A stretch of 64,000 nt of DNA. It comes from Piper betle (taxonomy: Eukaryota > Streptophyta > Magnoliopsida > Piperales > Piperaceae). Of this stretch, positions 23,923-36,430 are shown one piece after another. Position 1 is the stretch's first letter, and each line of letters begins with the position of its first letter. Where the stretch lies: positions 62,001-126,000 of the forward strand of contig JAURVB010013883.1 in the NCBI GenBank assembly GCA_033002965.1, given 5' to 3'. Below the pieces are notes generated by a model, which was not told where the DNA came from, searched no databases, and was given only the letters and a program-made list of their open reading frames with translations. A program made the position numbers and the translations under genes.

Positions 23923-26900
23923 TATAACACCCCAAATCCGGTTCACGCTCGTGAACCAAACCAGCATGTTATAGGCCCTGGTTAGGTCAGCTAACCCGAA
24001 CCCAACTCGTGCGGATCTAATCTTGACGTCTTAAGATGAAGATACGACTCATCGTATATGGATGAATGGATAGAATCCTAACATGATACTATATGGATGA
24101 CATTCAAACTAATTTACACACCAATACAATTACGATAAAAAATACATAAAAATTCTAAAATACAACGGACAGAGTCTCCCCTAAAAGTGCAATTAGGGTC
24201 TACCCTGTCAAAATAATATATACAAGTATATATGCATGTATCAACAATTTCAATCACTCATAATCTAATATAATGTATACTCATTCTGGAACTTGGGTTT
24301 CAACCCACCACACTTCTGCTACGTAATCTATTCACATTTCCTTTTCTTATCATCATGTCTTAGTATTTCATCTCATTATGTCCTCATATTATAGCATTTA
24401 ATCACATCACATCAATATAATAGCATCATAACAAAATATTAACCACTCTATTGACTGACATTTGTGCAAGCGGCAACAGTGCTCCTCCGTCCAAGTTGGC
24501 TCCTCCAACTAGTGATTATTACATACATATAGTATAAAAACACGTTAGTAACAAATGTTACTAGTCTATAAAAATAACTATAACAAGCTGGCTATAAGAG
24601 CAAACTTTCATATGAAAGAAAATATCATTGACTCTTTGTGAACACTCTAAAGGGCACCTAATGAGGAGCCACTGGGCTGCAGACCCGATAGCATCCCGAA
24701 CTGACTGATTTGTTGCTGCTGATGTCTCTCTCGGCATTTTCTTACTTCATTTTCTGGTCTCAAATATTAAACCCTCTCTTTACCTCCATATTTCTCCTGG
24801 CCTTGAGCATGAAGGCTGAGTACTCTCAGGCAGTCACCTTTAGTACGCTTTACACCACAAGTCTGGGCATGCACTGTACTAAACAGTACATGTAAAATGT
24901 GGAGTTGTCAGGATCCCTAGGAATGGAACAGTCTACTTCACTAATCTAGAGCACACTTTAACTGTCACAGCATCTGCTCATGGTACGTGCAGTCGGTTTC
25001 TCCATCTCTCGTCTCACTGAAAACGCGATAAAAGTATACATATAGGCCTGGGAAGGGATTCATATAATAGGCCCAAAGGCAACTTGTGTTAGATCGTATT
25101 TTCGAAATCATCCTTGAGGGGTTATTAATCAGAAAAACTGTTCGGCTAAATAGCCTGAGTTAAGTGGGATCCGATAAAACGCTACTTAACCCATCCTGCA
25201 AATGATAAAATAAACATACAATAGAATAGAGCGTAAAATCTACAAACTAATGCCCACTAACTGAATGATGCATCAAACTCAACACAATCAAACAACAAAA
25301 TCATCAACAGTCAAATAATCATAAATATGAAAATAATTCTAACTCATCATATTCATACCAATTTTATTATATTTTTCCTAAGTTGCATCGTACTTGATTA
25401 ACATACTCAGATTTACTTTACATCATCAGATCACTTAACATTCATTCTCAATTAATTACATCATGCAATTATCACTTCATACATACTCATACATTTATCA
25501 TGACAATTAATCAGTCCTAGCATATTGTGCTAATAATCATCAATTTTAAATAATCAAATAGGAGGTCAATATACCTCATGTCATTGGCAATTGGCGACGG
25601 CTAGGGTTTCGTCGCGCGTCTGAGAGCTCGAATTCAGTGCTCGTCGGCATCCAAAGTTTGATCGGGTTCAACCGGATGAACTCTGCGGAAGATCCGGCGA
25701 ATTCTAGTGAATCCGGTTTTCTAGCAGGTTCCAACAGTTTTTCGATGGCTTCAGTAGTTTTCCGGCAGCTTTTCGGTGGTTTTTCAGTGGCAGTTGCCGA
25801 CAACGTCTACTAGTCGGATAGTGGTCATATTGGGTACCGTTGGAACCAGCTTGATGAGCCCAACGCGTCTACGGCATCGACATGGTTGGCGAAGGTGGCA
25901 GCTCGCCGAAAAATGGCTAAAACAGGGGCTGCGGCAATGGGTGACTAAATCTGGCCGGCCTAGCGGCGATGGGTTCTAATCTGGTCGGGGAAGCTCGTTG
26001 GAGGGTCGAGGGTGTCGAGGTGGCCACCCGATTGTGGCGGCGATGGTCACTGGCACCGAGATCGGCGACGGAAGCACGACACAACGGCATGGCTTCCTCG
26101 CGTCATGGAGGCCAGACGATGGTCGGTGGCGCTTGGGGGGCACGACAATGCCACGGCGAGGCTAGGCGACAACGACAAGCAAAAGGGGCGGCACAGCAAG
26201 GGTTTGGGAAAGAAGACGTCAGGGGGGAGGAGGAAAAGTGTAACACCCTGTTTCAGCTCACCTGTGAACCGACCCGGAAATGTCACCGGCAACCGAACCG
26301 TTCGCTAATCTACTGGGTTCGGTTAAGCCGACCCGGATCTGCCCTCGGAGTCTTAAGATGGGGATGCAACCATGAGATGTATGAATGGGAACAATTGGGT
26401 TCTAACGGAGTCCTACATGTATGTGATAATATGCAAGCAAAACAAAACAAAACAATAAATGAGAAACCAAAAGAAAATATATATACTACTACGTAAAAAC
26501 GGACAGAGTTTCCCTTAAAAGTGCAATAACGGCCAACCTATCCACAACAAAGATATATAAATATTTTATCAAAATACAACAAAACATAACAATCTACCGC
26601 GGCATTCCATTATTATCTCATTTGTTTTCATCTAAGCCAAGTCTGAACTCAAGGTTCCCTGCTCATTCACATCTATCCGTTCATTTTATAACAGGCAATT
26701 CATCCAAATAAACACATCCAAATTATCATTCACATAGCATTAACACATTATCATTATATGTTACACACAGCAGGTACATGTGTGCGCGGTTCCGTGCTGC
26801 TCTTCCACAGTCCCAATAGCTTTCATCGCTCGCATTCCTCAACTACATATATATAGAAAAACTGTCAGTAACGAGTGTTACCGGCCCGGAAAATAACTAA

Positions 26901-29556
26901 TATCAATCTGGCACAGGAGAGCAAACTCTCCTATTGAATGAAAACCATATACTTCCTCAAGAACTCTCATCAGGGCACATATGGGAGCCATCGCCCTCGG
27001 GTCGACAGCGTTCCCCTTTCTTTCTTATTCTCATACCTTGGCCATTTCTCTATTGCTTCTTGCATCAAATCTCATTCCTTTCCGCCCTCTGCACCTTCCA
27101 TATTACTCTTGGCCTTGAGTACGAAGGCCGAGCACTCTCAGGCAGTCGCCTTTAGTACCCTTTGAAACCACAAGTCTAGATATGCACTGCAATGCAGTAA
27201 CCGTGAACCTCCACACTTCTCCAGGTTTGAGGAACTCAAAGGTGGAGTTGTCAGGATCCCTCGGGAATGAAACAGCCCGCACACCATTCCAGAGCCCACT
27301 ATCGACTCACACGTGCCTGCTCGTGTAGCACAGTAGTCGGATTTCCCTCATCCAATCTCTCACTTAAAAAGCGAAAACTATACATATATATAGGGCTAGG
27401 TTGGGATTTATACAATAGACCCGAAGGCATCGTGAGCTGGATCTGAAGTTCGAAAAAAACTCGAGGGATCTCATCCTCGAGGGTTATTAATCCGGAAAAT
27501 CGTTGGCTAAATGGCCTGAGTTAAGTGGGATCCGATAAAATGCCACTTAACTCGTCCTGCACATGATAAATCAAATACACAATAGAGTATCGTAAAAACA
27601 AAGAACGAGTCCTAAACGGACCTAGTAGAAGCTCCAAATGGGTCCACGCACCTAGGCGGCGAGCTCCTACACCGTACCTACACAATCAAGCTAAAAACTA
27701 ACGCCCGCATGATGAATCACACATCCTATAGCATGCACACTCAATCAACACAATCACTCATCAATCAACACACATCAACCTATATTAATTCTAGCAAGTC
27801 TACTTAGGCTAGTTTGCATTAAATCATAATCATTACCTAGTTACTCTAATTAGTTTATTAGCCTCAATTTTTAACACCACTCAATCAAACAAATTTCATA
27901 TTTTATCCTTAATCAAATCTACATTTATATATATTATTATAACACATAATTCACCAATCCTAGAATGCAATTCTAATAATCAATACTTTCAAATAATTAA
28001 GTTAAAATAAATTATAGCTTGCATCGTCGAAAATCGGCGACGGCTAGGGTTTCTGTTTCGTGGCTCGAAACTCGAATTCGGCACCTAGCGGCGTCCGAAG
28101 TCCATTCAGATTGGACCGGGTGTGTTCGGCTGATGATCCAGCAAATTTCCCACGAATCCAATTTTTCGGTGGTTCCGACGATTTTCCGGCGAGTGTCGGC
28201 AATTTTCCGGCGGATTCCGACGATTTTTCGGCGAGATGGGGCAATCAGGGGGTCTATCGGCACCAGCTCGATGAGCTTGGTCCAATGGTGGTGTCAAACA
28301 AGGTAGTCGGGGCGGCGATGGCTATCGGCGACGGCGTCAAAAATGGGTGGCAGCGACGGCGTGCTCCGATCAGGGCTGCGGCCGGCCTCGACGACGATCG
28401 GGATGGTTGGGAAATGTCGGCGACGGCGAGAAGGTGAGACTGGTGGTCACAGCAGCGGCGATGGAGACCGAACGGCGGCAGAATCCGGCCCGAAGTGGTG
28501 ACGGCCAAAGTGGCTTCGTGGCATCGCGGCGGCACGCCGGCAGGCAATCGGTGGCCGGAGTCGGTCGGGGCGGCACGATGACGGCGCGGCAAGGCGGAGC
28601 GGCGTTGATTGGCGGCAGTGCTACGTCGGCGGCAGCAGCACACTGCGGCGAGGGTTTTGGGAGGGTAAGTGTCGGGAGGGAGAAAAATACCCTCAATGGC
28701 AGTTTCGTAATTAAGTATTGACTCGATTCCTACCCGAGTCAAAATAATAACTAGTTCGTACTAAATTCTAAAAAAATCTAGAAAAAATATAGAAAAATAT
28801 CATAAAATAAAACAAACACAACAACATCCAAATGACATGCTCTATAAGTAATAACCCACCCGAATATAATCCAACGCGTCCTAATGCGTTATTCAGCCTA
28901 AAACTATTCTACGATCAAATAAAAATAACAATCAATACTGCATACCTCTATATACTTGATAACCCATTTTTCATCATCTTTCAGGCGTTATCATCATACA
29001 CTTGAGCATACATGACTCTCATCACTCATAACTCACGGCTGGCCTCGACTCAGCACACGGTTCATGAAACTGACTCGACTCGAATCAACGGTTAAATCGA
29101 CTGGTTCGGTAACGTAAAACCCTGGCTCGAGTCACGGGTTTTACAAAAGGGCTTGGTGGCAAACTCGAAATCGAGTCAAGAATAATAACTAAGTTGTAGA
29201 AAATCCCAAAAAATCGGGAAAAATCTCATAGAATAAAACAAATACCACAACATTATAATGACATGCTCCATAACTAACAACCCACCCAAATTGCCCCATA
29301 ACGTGTCCTAACGTAGTAAACGACCTAAAACTAATTCTACGATCCACTATATATAAATAAAAAATAACTACATACTCTCATATATTTTGATAACTCATTC
29401 TTTTCTGTTGTGTTCATGACATTATCATCATATACTTGGGTACACATGACCCTTATAGCTCATGCACGCGACTGGCATCAACTCAGTAAACGTGTTCTGA
29501 AACATACTCAACTCAAAAATAACAGTCGAACCCTAGCTCAAATCACGGGTTTTACA
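23923..29556 (+). mobile_element. Outer solo LTR, about 2.73 kb, interrupted by a second LTR
   Basis: The element starts TATAACACCCCAAATCC (TG mutated to TA) and ends ACGGGTTTTACA. CCTCC flanks both sides (23918-23922 and 29557-29561), and the Copia pol frame is continuous once the element and one CCTCC are removed. The segment 23923-26238 plus 29146-29556 makes one LTR-length unit without internal region, so it is a solo LTR left by LTR-LTR recombination. It contains a GC-rich block with CTAGGGTTTCG (about 25600-26230). It is the same family as the copy at 1-2680. Strand is assigned from the TGTAACACCC start and is uncertain. Confidence 0.85.
26239..29145 (+). mobile_element. Inner solo LTR, about 2.91 kb, nested in the outer LTR
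   Basis: It starts TGTAACACCCTG and ends CACGGGTTTTACA. AAAAG precedes it (26234-26238) and AAAG follows (29146-29149), a 5-bp target duplication that appears to have lost one A in a run. It shows the same order of blocks as the outer LTR: the cttaaaagtgcaat segment near 26513, a promoter-like mid part, the GC-rich block with CTAGGGTTTC (28020-28680), then the cctaatgcgttattc segment. After 29145 the outer LTR resumes with its own copy of the agtc-aaaataataact segment. No coding region is present; the many open frames in the GC block are chance. Confidence 0.85.
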
Positions 29557-29564
29557 CCTCCTAT

Positions 29565-30570
29565 TACGCACATAGACAACAGTTTGAAAACTATGTACCC
29601 AAAAATCATTTGGTACCTTGCTATGAAACAACTGAGCTAAACCAATTTCTACAATGGATCTGTGTCGACGTTCAACAACTTCATTCTGTTTAGGAGTATA
29701 AGAATAGGTTACTTGATGTAAAATCCCTTTCTCAGTCAAATATGTTTGAAAAAATATCCTGTAAATTCTCCTCCTCCATCAGTTTGAAGACATTTTATTT
29801 TAGCAGAAAACGGTTGATCAACCAGATTCTCAAATAGTTTGAAGATAATAAAGAAACCAGATTTATTACATAAAGGATAGAACCATATAAATCTGGTACA
29901 ATCATCAACAAAGGTAGCAAAGTATCTGAGTTTTTCAGTAGACAACACAGGAGCTGGTCCCCACAAATCACAATGGATTTTATGACAAGGAACATCAGAT
30001 ATATCATCAGTGTTTGAAAAAGGCAATTTGGTAGACTTTGCTAGTTGACAACTATTACAAATAGAAGCAAAATTTTCAGTTGTAGATTGTATACGTCCTT
30101 GGGTCGTCAAAACTTTAAGAGCATCAAAAGAGCAATGACCAAGTTTGTAATGCCAAAGTAAGTCTGATGTCCTCTGTTGTTGATTTGAATAAAGGCCAAA
30201 ATGTTGTCCAGAACTGATAGTATATATGCTGCTTGTCCGAGTACCAGATAGAATTACTCTTCCAGATCCTTTGTCAGCCACATTGAATCCCTCAAAATTA
30301 AAGTGAAAACAACAGTTATGGTCAGAAATGAACTGACTAATGGACAGCAAGTTTTGTTATAAAGAAGGCACATGTAACACATTTGTTAGTTTCATTGATC
30401 TAGGAGTAAAAATACTAACAGAACCAATGTGCTCAATACCTAACTGTTTTCCATCACCAATAAATACAACATCTCATTTATCATAGAACACATACTCATA
30501 AAATAAGGAAAGATTACCAATCATATGAGAGGATGCACATGAGTCAAGTAGCAATTGATTTACATCAACA
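29565..30570 (-). pseudogene. Copia protease/pre-integrase/integrase remnant
   Basis: On the minus strand, from high to low coordinates, it contains a retroviral-type protease motif (DSCASSHM, near 30535), then a GAG-pre-integrase zinc-binding segment (LLWHYKLGHCSFDAL ... SICNSCQLAK), then the integrase core with HCDLWGP and QTDGGGEF and the third acidic residue in NEVVERRHRS. Stops occur near 30360 and 30450 and there is a frame change near 29745. The frame is cut at 29565 by the solo LTR and resumes at 23917. The order protease-integrase before reverse transcriptase is Ty1/Copia. Confidence 0.9.
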
Positions 30571-30572
30571 TT

Positions 30573-31700
30573 CTAAGCTTGGAAAGCACTCAAAGCATGT
30601 TGAGCATTTTTTACTTCACCAGATGGCTGCTTCTCCTTGAACACTGTGTTTCGTTTGAAACATTTAAAAGCAATGTGCCCTGGTTTGAGACAAATTTGAC
30701 AAACAGTTTTAAATTTTCGTAAAGCTTCTTTGAGTTCTTCATCAGACTTGACAGGTTGAAACACAAATTTGTTTGAATCAGCATTAATAGTGAGCTTCTT
30801 TGTTAGTTTTGAGGCCAAGGAGTTAGTCAAAGTAGCAGGTTCAAAACCTCGATTTTCTGAAGTAAACTTCTGAATATTTGCCTTTGCCTTTTTATACTTG
30901 TTTGCAGTAAATGCAACATGTTGTGTCACCATATTTGAATCTTAAAGTAAAATCTTGGATTCATAGCTATGCAACATTTACAATAATTCAATGTAATTAG
31001 GTAATGGTGGCCTCAAAGTCATAGTAATGAACATTTGATAATTTGCTCATAAGCCATTCAATAACCAAAATGATTTCCTATCCTCCATCATTGACTTGTT
31101 GATTGCAGCTAGTTCATCGCAAATTTCTTTGAATTTCATAAGATAGTCGTCGAGAGATTCACAATTATCTCTTTGTAACGTTTCCAATTGATGATATAAT
31201 GTTAGCTCCTTATCCATAGTCTTTTTGTTGAAAATGTCCTTTAATGATTTCCACACATCTGCAACAGTATCTAGTCCAACAACTTGGCAAAGAATTTCCT
31301 CACTCAACGATCCAATTATCCATCTCTTTATCAATTTATCAGTCCATTTCCAGGTCATAAATTCTCCATTAACAACAATGGAATCAGAAGAACCAATATA
31401 TAGAGGAGAATGAACAGACCCATCAATAAATCCAATACAATTCTGTGATTCGATCAAATTCAAGATATGAGATTCCCATAGTAGAAAGCTCTTTGCATTT
31501 AACTGAATTGTGACAAAGGAAGGAGCATGAACATGAATGGGATATGGATAACGAAGTGAAGACTTTAAAAGCATAGCATTTGATGGATATGATTGACCTG
31601 GACATGTTGTATTGCCAAACATTGTTTGCCATTGAAGCTGCAACAATGGATCTATAAGAAATCTCAACAGATCAGGCAACATCGGCGAAGTATTTTGTTC
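30573..31700 (-). pseudogene. Copia gag remnant with CCHC zinc knuckle
   Basis: The N-terminal part (31682-31047) has the Copia gag signature of a short wild-type region (NAKSFLLWESHIL) followed by the UBN2-like segment (TWKWTDKLIKRWIIGSLSEE, LDDYLMKFKEICDELA). A frame break near 31050-30930 separates it from a lysine-rich C-terminal part with one zinc knuckle, CQICLKPGHIAFKC. The frames do not join without indels, so gag is not functional. Confidence 0.85.
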
Positions 31701-32068
31701 AGAAGAATTCCTCTCAGACTATCATGAGTGGAATCATTTGCCATTTCTACTTAGTGTAGCAAAGCAATACAAACAGTTCAATTTAAAAAAATCTGACAAA
31801 GCAAAAATCGTGAAACCTTGAATTGTCACAAACAGAGATTTATCACAAATAGAACAATAGCAGTTCAATCAGCTTAGGCGAGTAAGAACACCAAACCCTC
31901 CTAAAACTTCTTTTACTACACAACAGAATACTTCCACAACCAAAGATCACCAGTAGAAGAAATCGATCTTCACATTCTTCATGGCAATGATGATGTCAGC
32001 GCAGCAAAAACACAGCGGAATTTGGTGAAAGCAATTGATCAAATTGCTACCGCCAAAACCCTCACTTT

Positions 32069-32080
32069 GCTCTAATACCA
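32069..32080 (-). other. Copia primer-binding site
   Basis: The minus strand reads TGGTATTAGAGC directly after the LTR end, one mismatch from the initiator-tRNA-Met site. It fixes the element's orientation and its 5' LTR boundary. Confidence 0.85.
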
Positions 32081-32237
32081 TGTTGAGAATTGTGAATTGA
32101 TTTCATTAACATTGGCATTAAGCCTTTTATACATACAAACATGAGAACAATCTAGAAGACTGAGCAACAAGCAAACCAAGAACTAGCCGTTACCACAGTA
32201 ATATTTCACTATATTGAAAATTTACATTCTCTCCACA
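32081..32237 (-). mobile_element. Copia 5' LTR, 157 bp
   Basis: On the minus strand it starts TGTGGAGAGAATG and ends CACAATTCTCAACA, imperfect inverted ends typical of short Copia LTRs. The primer-binding site follows at once. Sequence at 32238 onward is host PORR coding sequence, so this edge is the insertion point. The partner 3' LTR is missing, hence no target duplication can be shown. Confidence 0.8.
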
Positions 32238-32704
32238 CTCTTATCTCTAATATTCATGAGTTGCTGTCGTTGACACTGTAGAAGAAGGCGTCGATTGTGA
32301 AGCTGGGGCGTTTCAAGAGGGAGTTCCGTTTGCCGGAGAAGTTGAATGCGTTGTTCCTGCAGCACGCGGGGTTTTCTATGTGTCCAACAGGTACAAGATA
32401 TACACGGTGGTTCTTCGGGATGGGAACTGTGGGAAGGAGTTGGTGGAGAAGGATCAGTTGGTGGTTGTGAAGGACAAGTTTGGGGAGCTGATGCAGGAGG
32501 GCCTTCATGAGTACAATAGGAGGAAGTGTGATGTCAATCTGGAGAAGAAAAGGAAGAGGGATTGATCAAGTTTGAGAAGTTGAGGGCAGTGACGGAGGTG
32601 TCTGAGAGTGATGACTGTGTGAAAAGTAGTGGTGGCCTGTACAATCCGGAGGAGAGGAAGAGGTTCTATAGATCTTTATTTGATGATGATGCCCCTGGAG
32701 ATTG
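32238..32704 (+). pseudogene. 3' end of a PORR-domain (plant organelle RNA recognition) gene, truncated by Copia
   Basis: PORR proteins bind group II introns or other organelle transcripts in plastids or mitochondria. The reading frame enters at NIHELLSLTL and continues KKASIVKLGRFKREFRLPEK, VFYVSNRYKIYTVVLRD, LVVVKDKFGELMQEGLHEYN, and ends GLYNPEERKRFYRSLFDD, all conserved C-terminal PORR-family segments. Defects: TAG at 32279 where W is usual; a missing G at about 32368-32371; a missing G at about 32558-32560. The N-terminal two thirds of the gene are absent from the window. The stop and the truncation argue for a pseudogene. The two G losses could be assembly errors. Confidence 0.88.
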
Positions 32705-34172
32705 AGTAGCAGAGGTGAGATTGTTTGTCTTTTAACATTTCTCTTTTATGAAATTTCGTATGTTTGTATTGTTGATCAGTATATATGGGATATGTATATC
32801 TCCGATTTTCATGAATTGGTATACTTCATGAGTTCTTAAAGTTATTTACTTGCTGGTGCATTGATGCTTATGCAAATGTTATGTCAATTATGTCATGCTG
32901 AAGACGAATTACTTTTTTGTTGGATTTGCAAAACTTCACTTGGTCTTTGCCATTCAAAGGTGATTATCATAGTTAAGTAATTAAGTGGTATTATTTGGAA
33001 GAACCATCATTAGGTAGCTATAACTGGTACTCTTTGATGGAAGGGACATAATACGCCTTTTCTTTCATGATCCAATGTCTAATTATCAAAAGAAGATTGC
33101 AACATAACATGTGGAGATGTCTTTCAATTATTATCATTATAAAGAAAATGATTTGTATTATTCATAATGCATGTCTCTCAAGTTCAAGGGTTGAACTCGA
33201 CTTTGATACCAAATGTACTTCATAATGCATGTAAAATTTACATGAATCATTCTGACCAGGGCATGATGCACTCACAAAGGCTGTTGTATGTGTGATGTGA
33301 AGCGCTATATGTTGCTTGCCTCTGGTCTTTATGACATGATGGAGCAATTATTCTCCATTAAGCCTTTGAGATGGTAGTGTCTAGAAATCCAGGTTGGTGT
33401 TTGGCAGTCTTGTTGATGATGTAAATTTCTCCAAAATTATAGGAATGGCATAACTAACGATTCTTCCTTTCTAGTATCTGATTCAAACAAGCAGATTGAC
33501 CTTTAACTATATAAATCTTGCGTTCTGTCACTCCTGTCATACTTTGGTGATGAATGCTGCAAAGCAGTGCTGTGATAAATCTGTTGAGTGTTTTTATTTA
33601 AATTACAACTTATGTGCTCTCCCCTTTTCTTGCTTGATTTACTTTGCAATGTCATACAACTGTATGATTCTCATAAATTCGTTCTCTTTTCATTAAATTA
33701 CAACTGCAGCTGCCAACACGAGCGACGCTATTGGCAAGTAATTTTCCTAGGCTAAATAAATTAGCCGCCTCTTAGAACTCAAGGAAAAGAGTGTACACTG
33801 AATCAGACTTTTCTGATTCAAACTAGGGGAAGAGTTGTCATTTTTTTCACTCGGAAGTAAGCTTCTGAATACGTGATCTACTATAAAATCAGTTGCTAGT
33901 TTTTCGTGAACTCATGATCATATGTTTTCTGTCGGGCATGGAAAAGGAAACGTTCTTTTGCTCCAGATCGACAAGATTTTTTGGGCTTGATAAAAGACCA
34001 CTGGAGGGAAAGCTCAAGGAAGGCTATTGGAGAACGAAGCCAAGAAGAAAGGATTGTCAAGCTTCCTTTCCCGACTGAGTTCCCCATTCTGCTGGTTGCT
34101 GAAGAATTTTATTAGGGTTCTGTACATTTTTCAGGTGGAACAGAATAAATTTGTGCACAAGCTTGAAGAATA
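32705..34172. other. PORR 3' flank and unassigned DNA
   Basis: No family recognised. The minus strand at 33211-33200 reads TGGTATCAAAGT, ten of twelve matches to a retrotransposon primer site, followed by CGAGTTCAACCCTTGAAC. This is possibly a further LTR-element relic, with weak support. Short open frames at 33893-34087 on both strands overlap one another and look like chance. Confidence 0.4.
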
Positions 34173-34310
34173 ATGAGAGGAAGTCCTGCATCTTACGCGG
34201 TACGGTTTGTCCCACAGTGTAAGCCTGATGCGGGAATTATTTGTGAGGAACAGCAATTTTCAGTTACATGGCGGAAACGTACCATGGGTCATCTGGTCAT
34301 GTCAAGGTAA
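34173..34310 (+). other. Small open frame, 45 residues, unknown
   Basis: An ATG-initiated frame begins MRGSPASYAVRFVPQCKPDA, continues GIICEEQQFSVTWRKR and ends LVMSR before TAA. Composition is protein-like (mixed polar residues, two Cys, two Trp/Tyr), and AAGGTAATAA at the end could also be a splice donor, making it an exon. I do not recognise it. It lies tail-to-tail with KAI2. Confidence 0.2.
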
Positions 34311-34729
34311 TAAACAGGAGCTTCACACTCGGGAAATATTTCATCTGGCTCCTAAATGGAGGCAAATGATTACAATTGGCATGGGAAAAAATGATCACCA
34401 TCATGAACAGAGCGCAAGGGTCGACCAAGGTGATGTCTGGTCACCACCAGATACCCGCTGGCCATTCCCAACATCCAAAACTCGTAAGAGTCGTAATAGA
34501 TGCCATTGACTCACTCCCACCAGATGCCTCACAGAAGCATAAAACAAAGGCAAATCTATACAATCTTTCAAGAGTCTGATTGTATTATTCCCCACATACG
34601 AAGTTACCATGACACGAGCAGGTTGAAACTTTGAGCTTCCAACCTGATCAATCTCATAAAAGTGAATGAAGTAAAGGGTCTCCTCGAAATCGTTACATGA
34701 TTATACCAGGGCAGGAAGAGGACTGGGAG

Positions 34730-35627
34730 CTATACTGCAATATCGTAACGAATGTGCCGGAGGACGACGGGGATGACGATGTCCGGCGAACTGAGCTGTG
34801 GCAGGTGGCCCTCAGAGGGCATGACCTCCACAATGGACTGTCCGCCAAGGTTGCGGTGGAGGTACTCAGAGACGACGACGGGGACGGCGAGGTCCTTGCT
34901 GCTCTGTATGATGTGACATGGGACGGTGACAAGGCCGAGGTACTGGCGCATGTCGCTCTGGAAGATAGCCCTCGCCACGCTCAGTGCGATATCCGGCCGG
35001 ATGTTGAACAGCGTCCTGCTAAATTCCTGCACCGCCACCGAGTCCATGTCCCCTCCCACCGCCAGCGGCGCGAACCCGTCCACCCACGCCTTGTAGTTGG
35101 ACCTCATTGCCTCGAACAGCTGCTCCAGCTCCTCCTGCTCAAACCCTCCATAGTAATCCAAGTCGTTCAAGTACCTGCCCACGCACCAAATGAAAGCTTT
35201 CACCAATCATCATCACCTCGTTACCAAGAGAGAACAAAGAAAGAAAAAGAGGATCCAACCTTGGGGAGCCGGAGATCATGACGAGCTTGCAGAAGAGGTC
35301 TGGGCGGGAGATGGCGGCGAGGGCGCCGACGACGGCGGAGACGGAGTGGCCGACGAAGATGCAGGAGGTGACGCCGAGCTCCTCGAGGATGGCGAGGAGG
35401 TCGTAGGCGTAGCCGTCGAGGGAGGAGTAGCGGTCGAAGTCGAAGAAATCGGGGTTGGTCGTGCCGGCGCCCATGTTGTCGAAGAGGATGATGCGGTGGT
35501 CGTCGACCAGGTGCGGCACCAGGTGCTTCCACACCGACTGGTCCGTCCCGAACCCATGCGCCAGCACCACCGTCTGCTCACCATTCCCAATCACCCTCAC
35601 GTTGTGCGCCTCCTCCACTATCCCCAT
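34730..35627 (-). CDS. KAI2: Karrikin-insensitive 2 / D14-LIKE alpha/beta hydrolase receptor, two exons, intact
   Basis: This receptor-hydrolase perceives karrikins and an endogenous KAI2 ligand and, with the F-box protein MAX2, marks SMAX1-type repressors for degradation. It acts in nucleus and cytosol and controls germination, seedling light response and mycorrhiza. Exons: 35627-35260 and 35174-34730, joined in phase inside an Arg codon (SPR|YLND), giving exactly 270 residues, the family length. The catalytic triad is present: Ser95 in GHSVS, Asp217 in SKDLAV, His246 in SEGHLPQL. Pocket positions Phe134, Leu142, Trp153 and Ala219 are kept; position 190 is Ala. Position 154, often Cys, is Val here ([12 protein letters not shown]), and YLGLVTVPC has Gly where Pro is common. 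No frame break, unlike its neighbours. It shares SEYLHR-LGG and SSPDIVIPV with cereal D14-LIKE. Confidence 0.97.
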
Positions 35628-35790
35628 CTCTTCCTACACACAACCCAAAAAAGTTTCAGCCTTATTTGTGAGCTCAAGCGAAACCCAGAGGGTGGACGAT
35701 GGTGTGGATGTACGGGAAAGGATGAACACCACAAGTTGAAGAAGATAAGGGCTCGCGAGAAATGGGTCACGACTGCCGACTTCTGCCGTC

Positions 35791-35800
35791 TCTTATAGCG
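35791..35800 (-). promoter_or_regulatory. Candidate KAI2 TATA box
   Basis: The minus strand reads GCTATAAGAG about 165 bases upstream of the start codon, in a GC-balanced region. Position and sequence fit a TATA element; no other evidence. Confidence 0.4.
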
Positions 35801-35969
35801 AGCCGTGTAGCCCCCAAGTTTGTTGGAGGGCTCATCAATGGCGGGAGGCGAGGGCGATGCATCTTCCCCGTGTGAGGCCAATCTCTTCAAAATAAATGAG
35901 GTTGGGCAATATTGGCCAGCGCATCCTCTGTCCCTCTCTCTGGTTGCCCCGCGATTAATTTGAGTCGTT

Positions 35970-36430
35970 GACTATGCTAGGGTGTAAACGAGGCCGGGTG
36001 AATTTGATATAATTTTTAATAAATTTATTTAAATTTATTTGAGTGTTTAATAAATTTTAATTTATTATGAGTCGAGTCAAATTTATCTAAAATTTATGAT
36101 ATTTGAGTTTAGCTCGTATTTAACTTGTTAATATTTTTTGAACTGAGTTCGAGTCAAGTTTGAATCGAACGAATATTTATGTTAGGCTCATACTCAATTT
36201 TTATAGGATTAAATTTTTTTTTCATTACTATATAAGTTTATTGTGACTTTAATAATATTGGCGAGCTATATCGAGCTAAATATTTATTTAAATTTGAATA
36301 CATCAAGTTCGAGTTTTGGTCGAGCAGAATTGAATATACCTTAATTCAAAGTCTATTTATTATTTAATAAATTGTTTATTTTAATTTAAATATTTTTTTA
36401 AATATAAAATAAATAAACACACGTGCAAAT
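35970..36430. repeat. Degenerate MITE-like repeat
   Basis: GCTAGGGTGTAAACGAGGCC near 35977, followed by GAGTCGAGTC, GTTCGAGTCAAG and TTCGAGTTTTGGTCGAGC words, recalls the TAGGGnnG terminus and CTCGA-rich interior of the hAT MITEs. No opposite terminus or target duplication could be recognised. Confidence 0.35.

Noticed and set aside
25576..28742. Many open frames up to 175 codons
   Set aside because: All fall in the GC-rich blocks of the two nested solo LTRs, which have counterparts in the LTR at 1-2680 without conserved frames.
34697..35798. Long plus-strand frames opposite KAI2
   Set aside because: Antisense shadows of a GC-rich coding exon; the minus-strand protein matches KAI2 over its full length.
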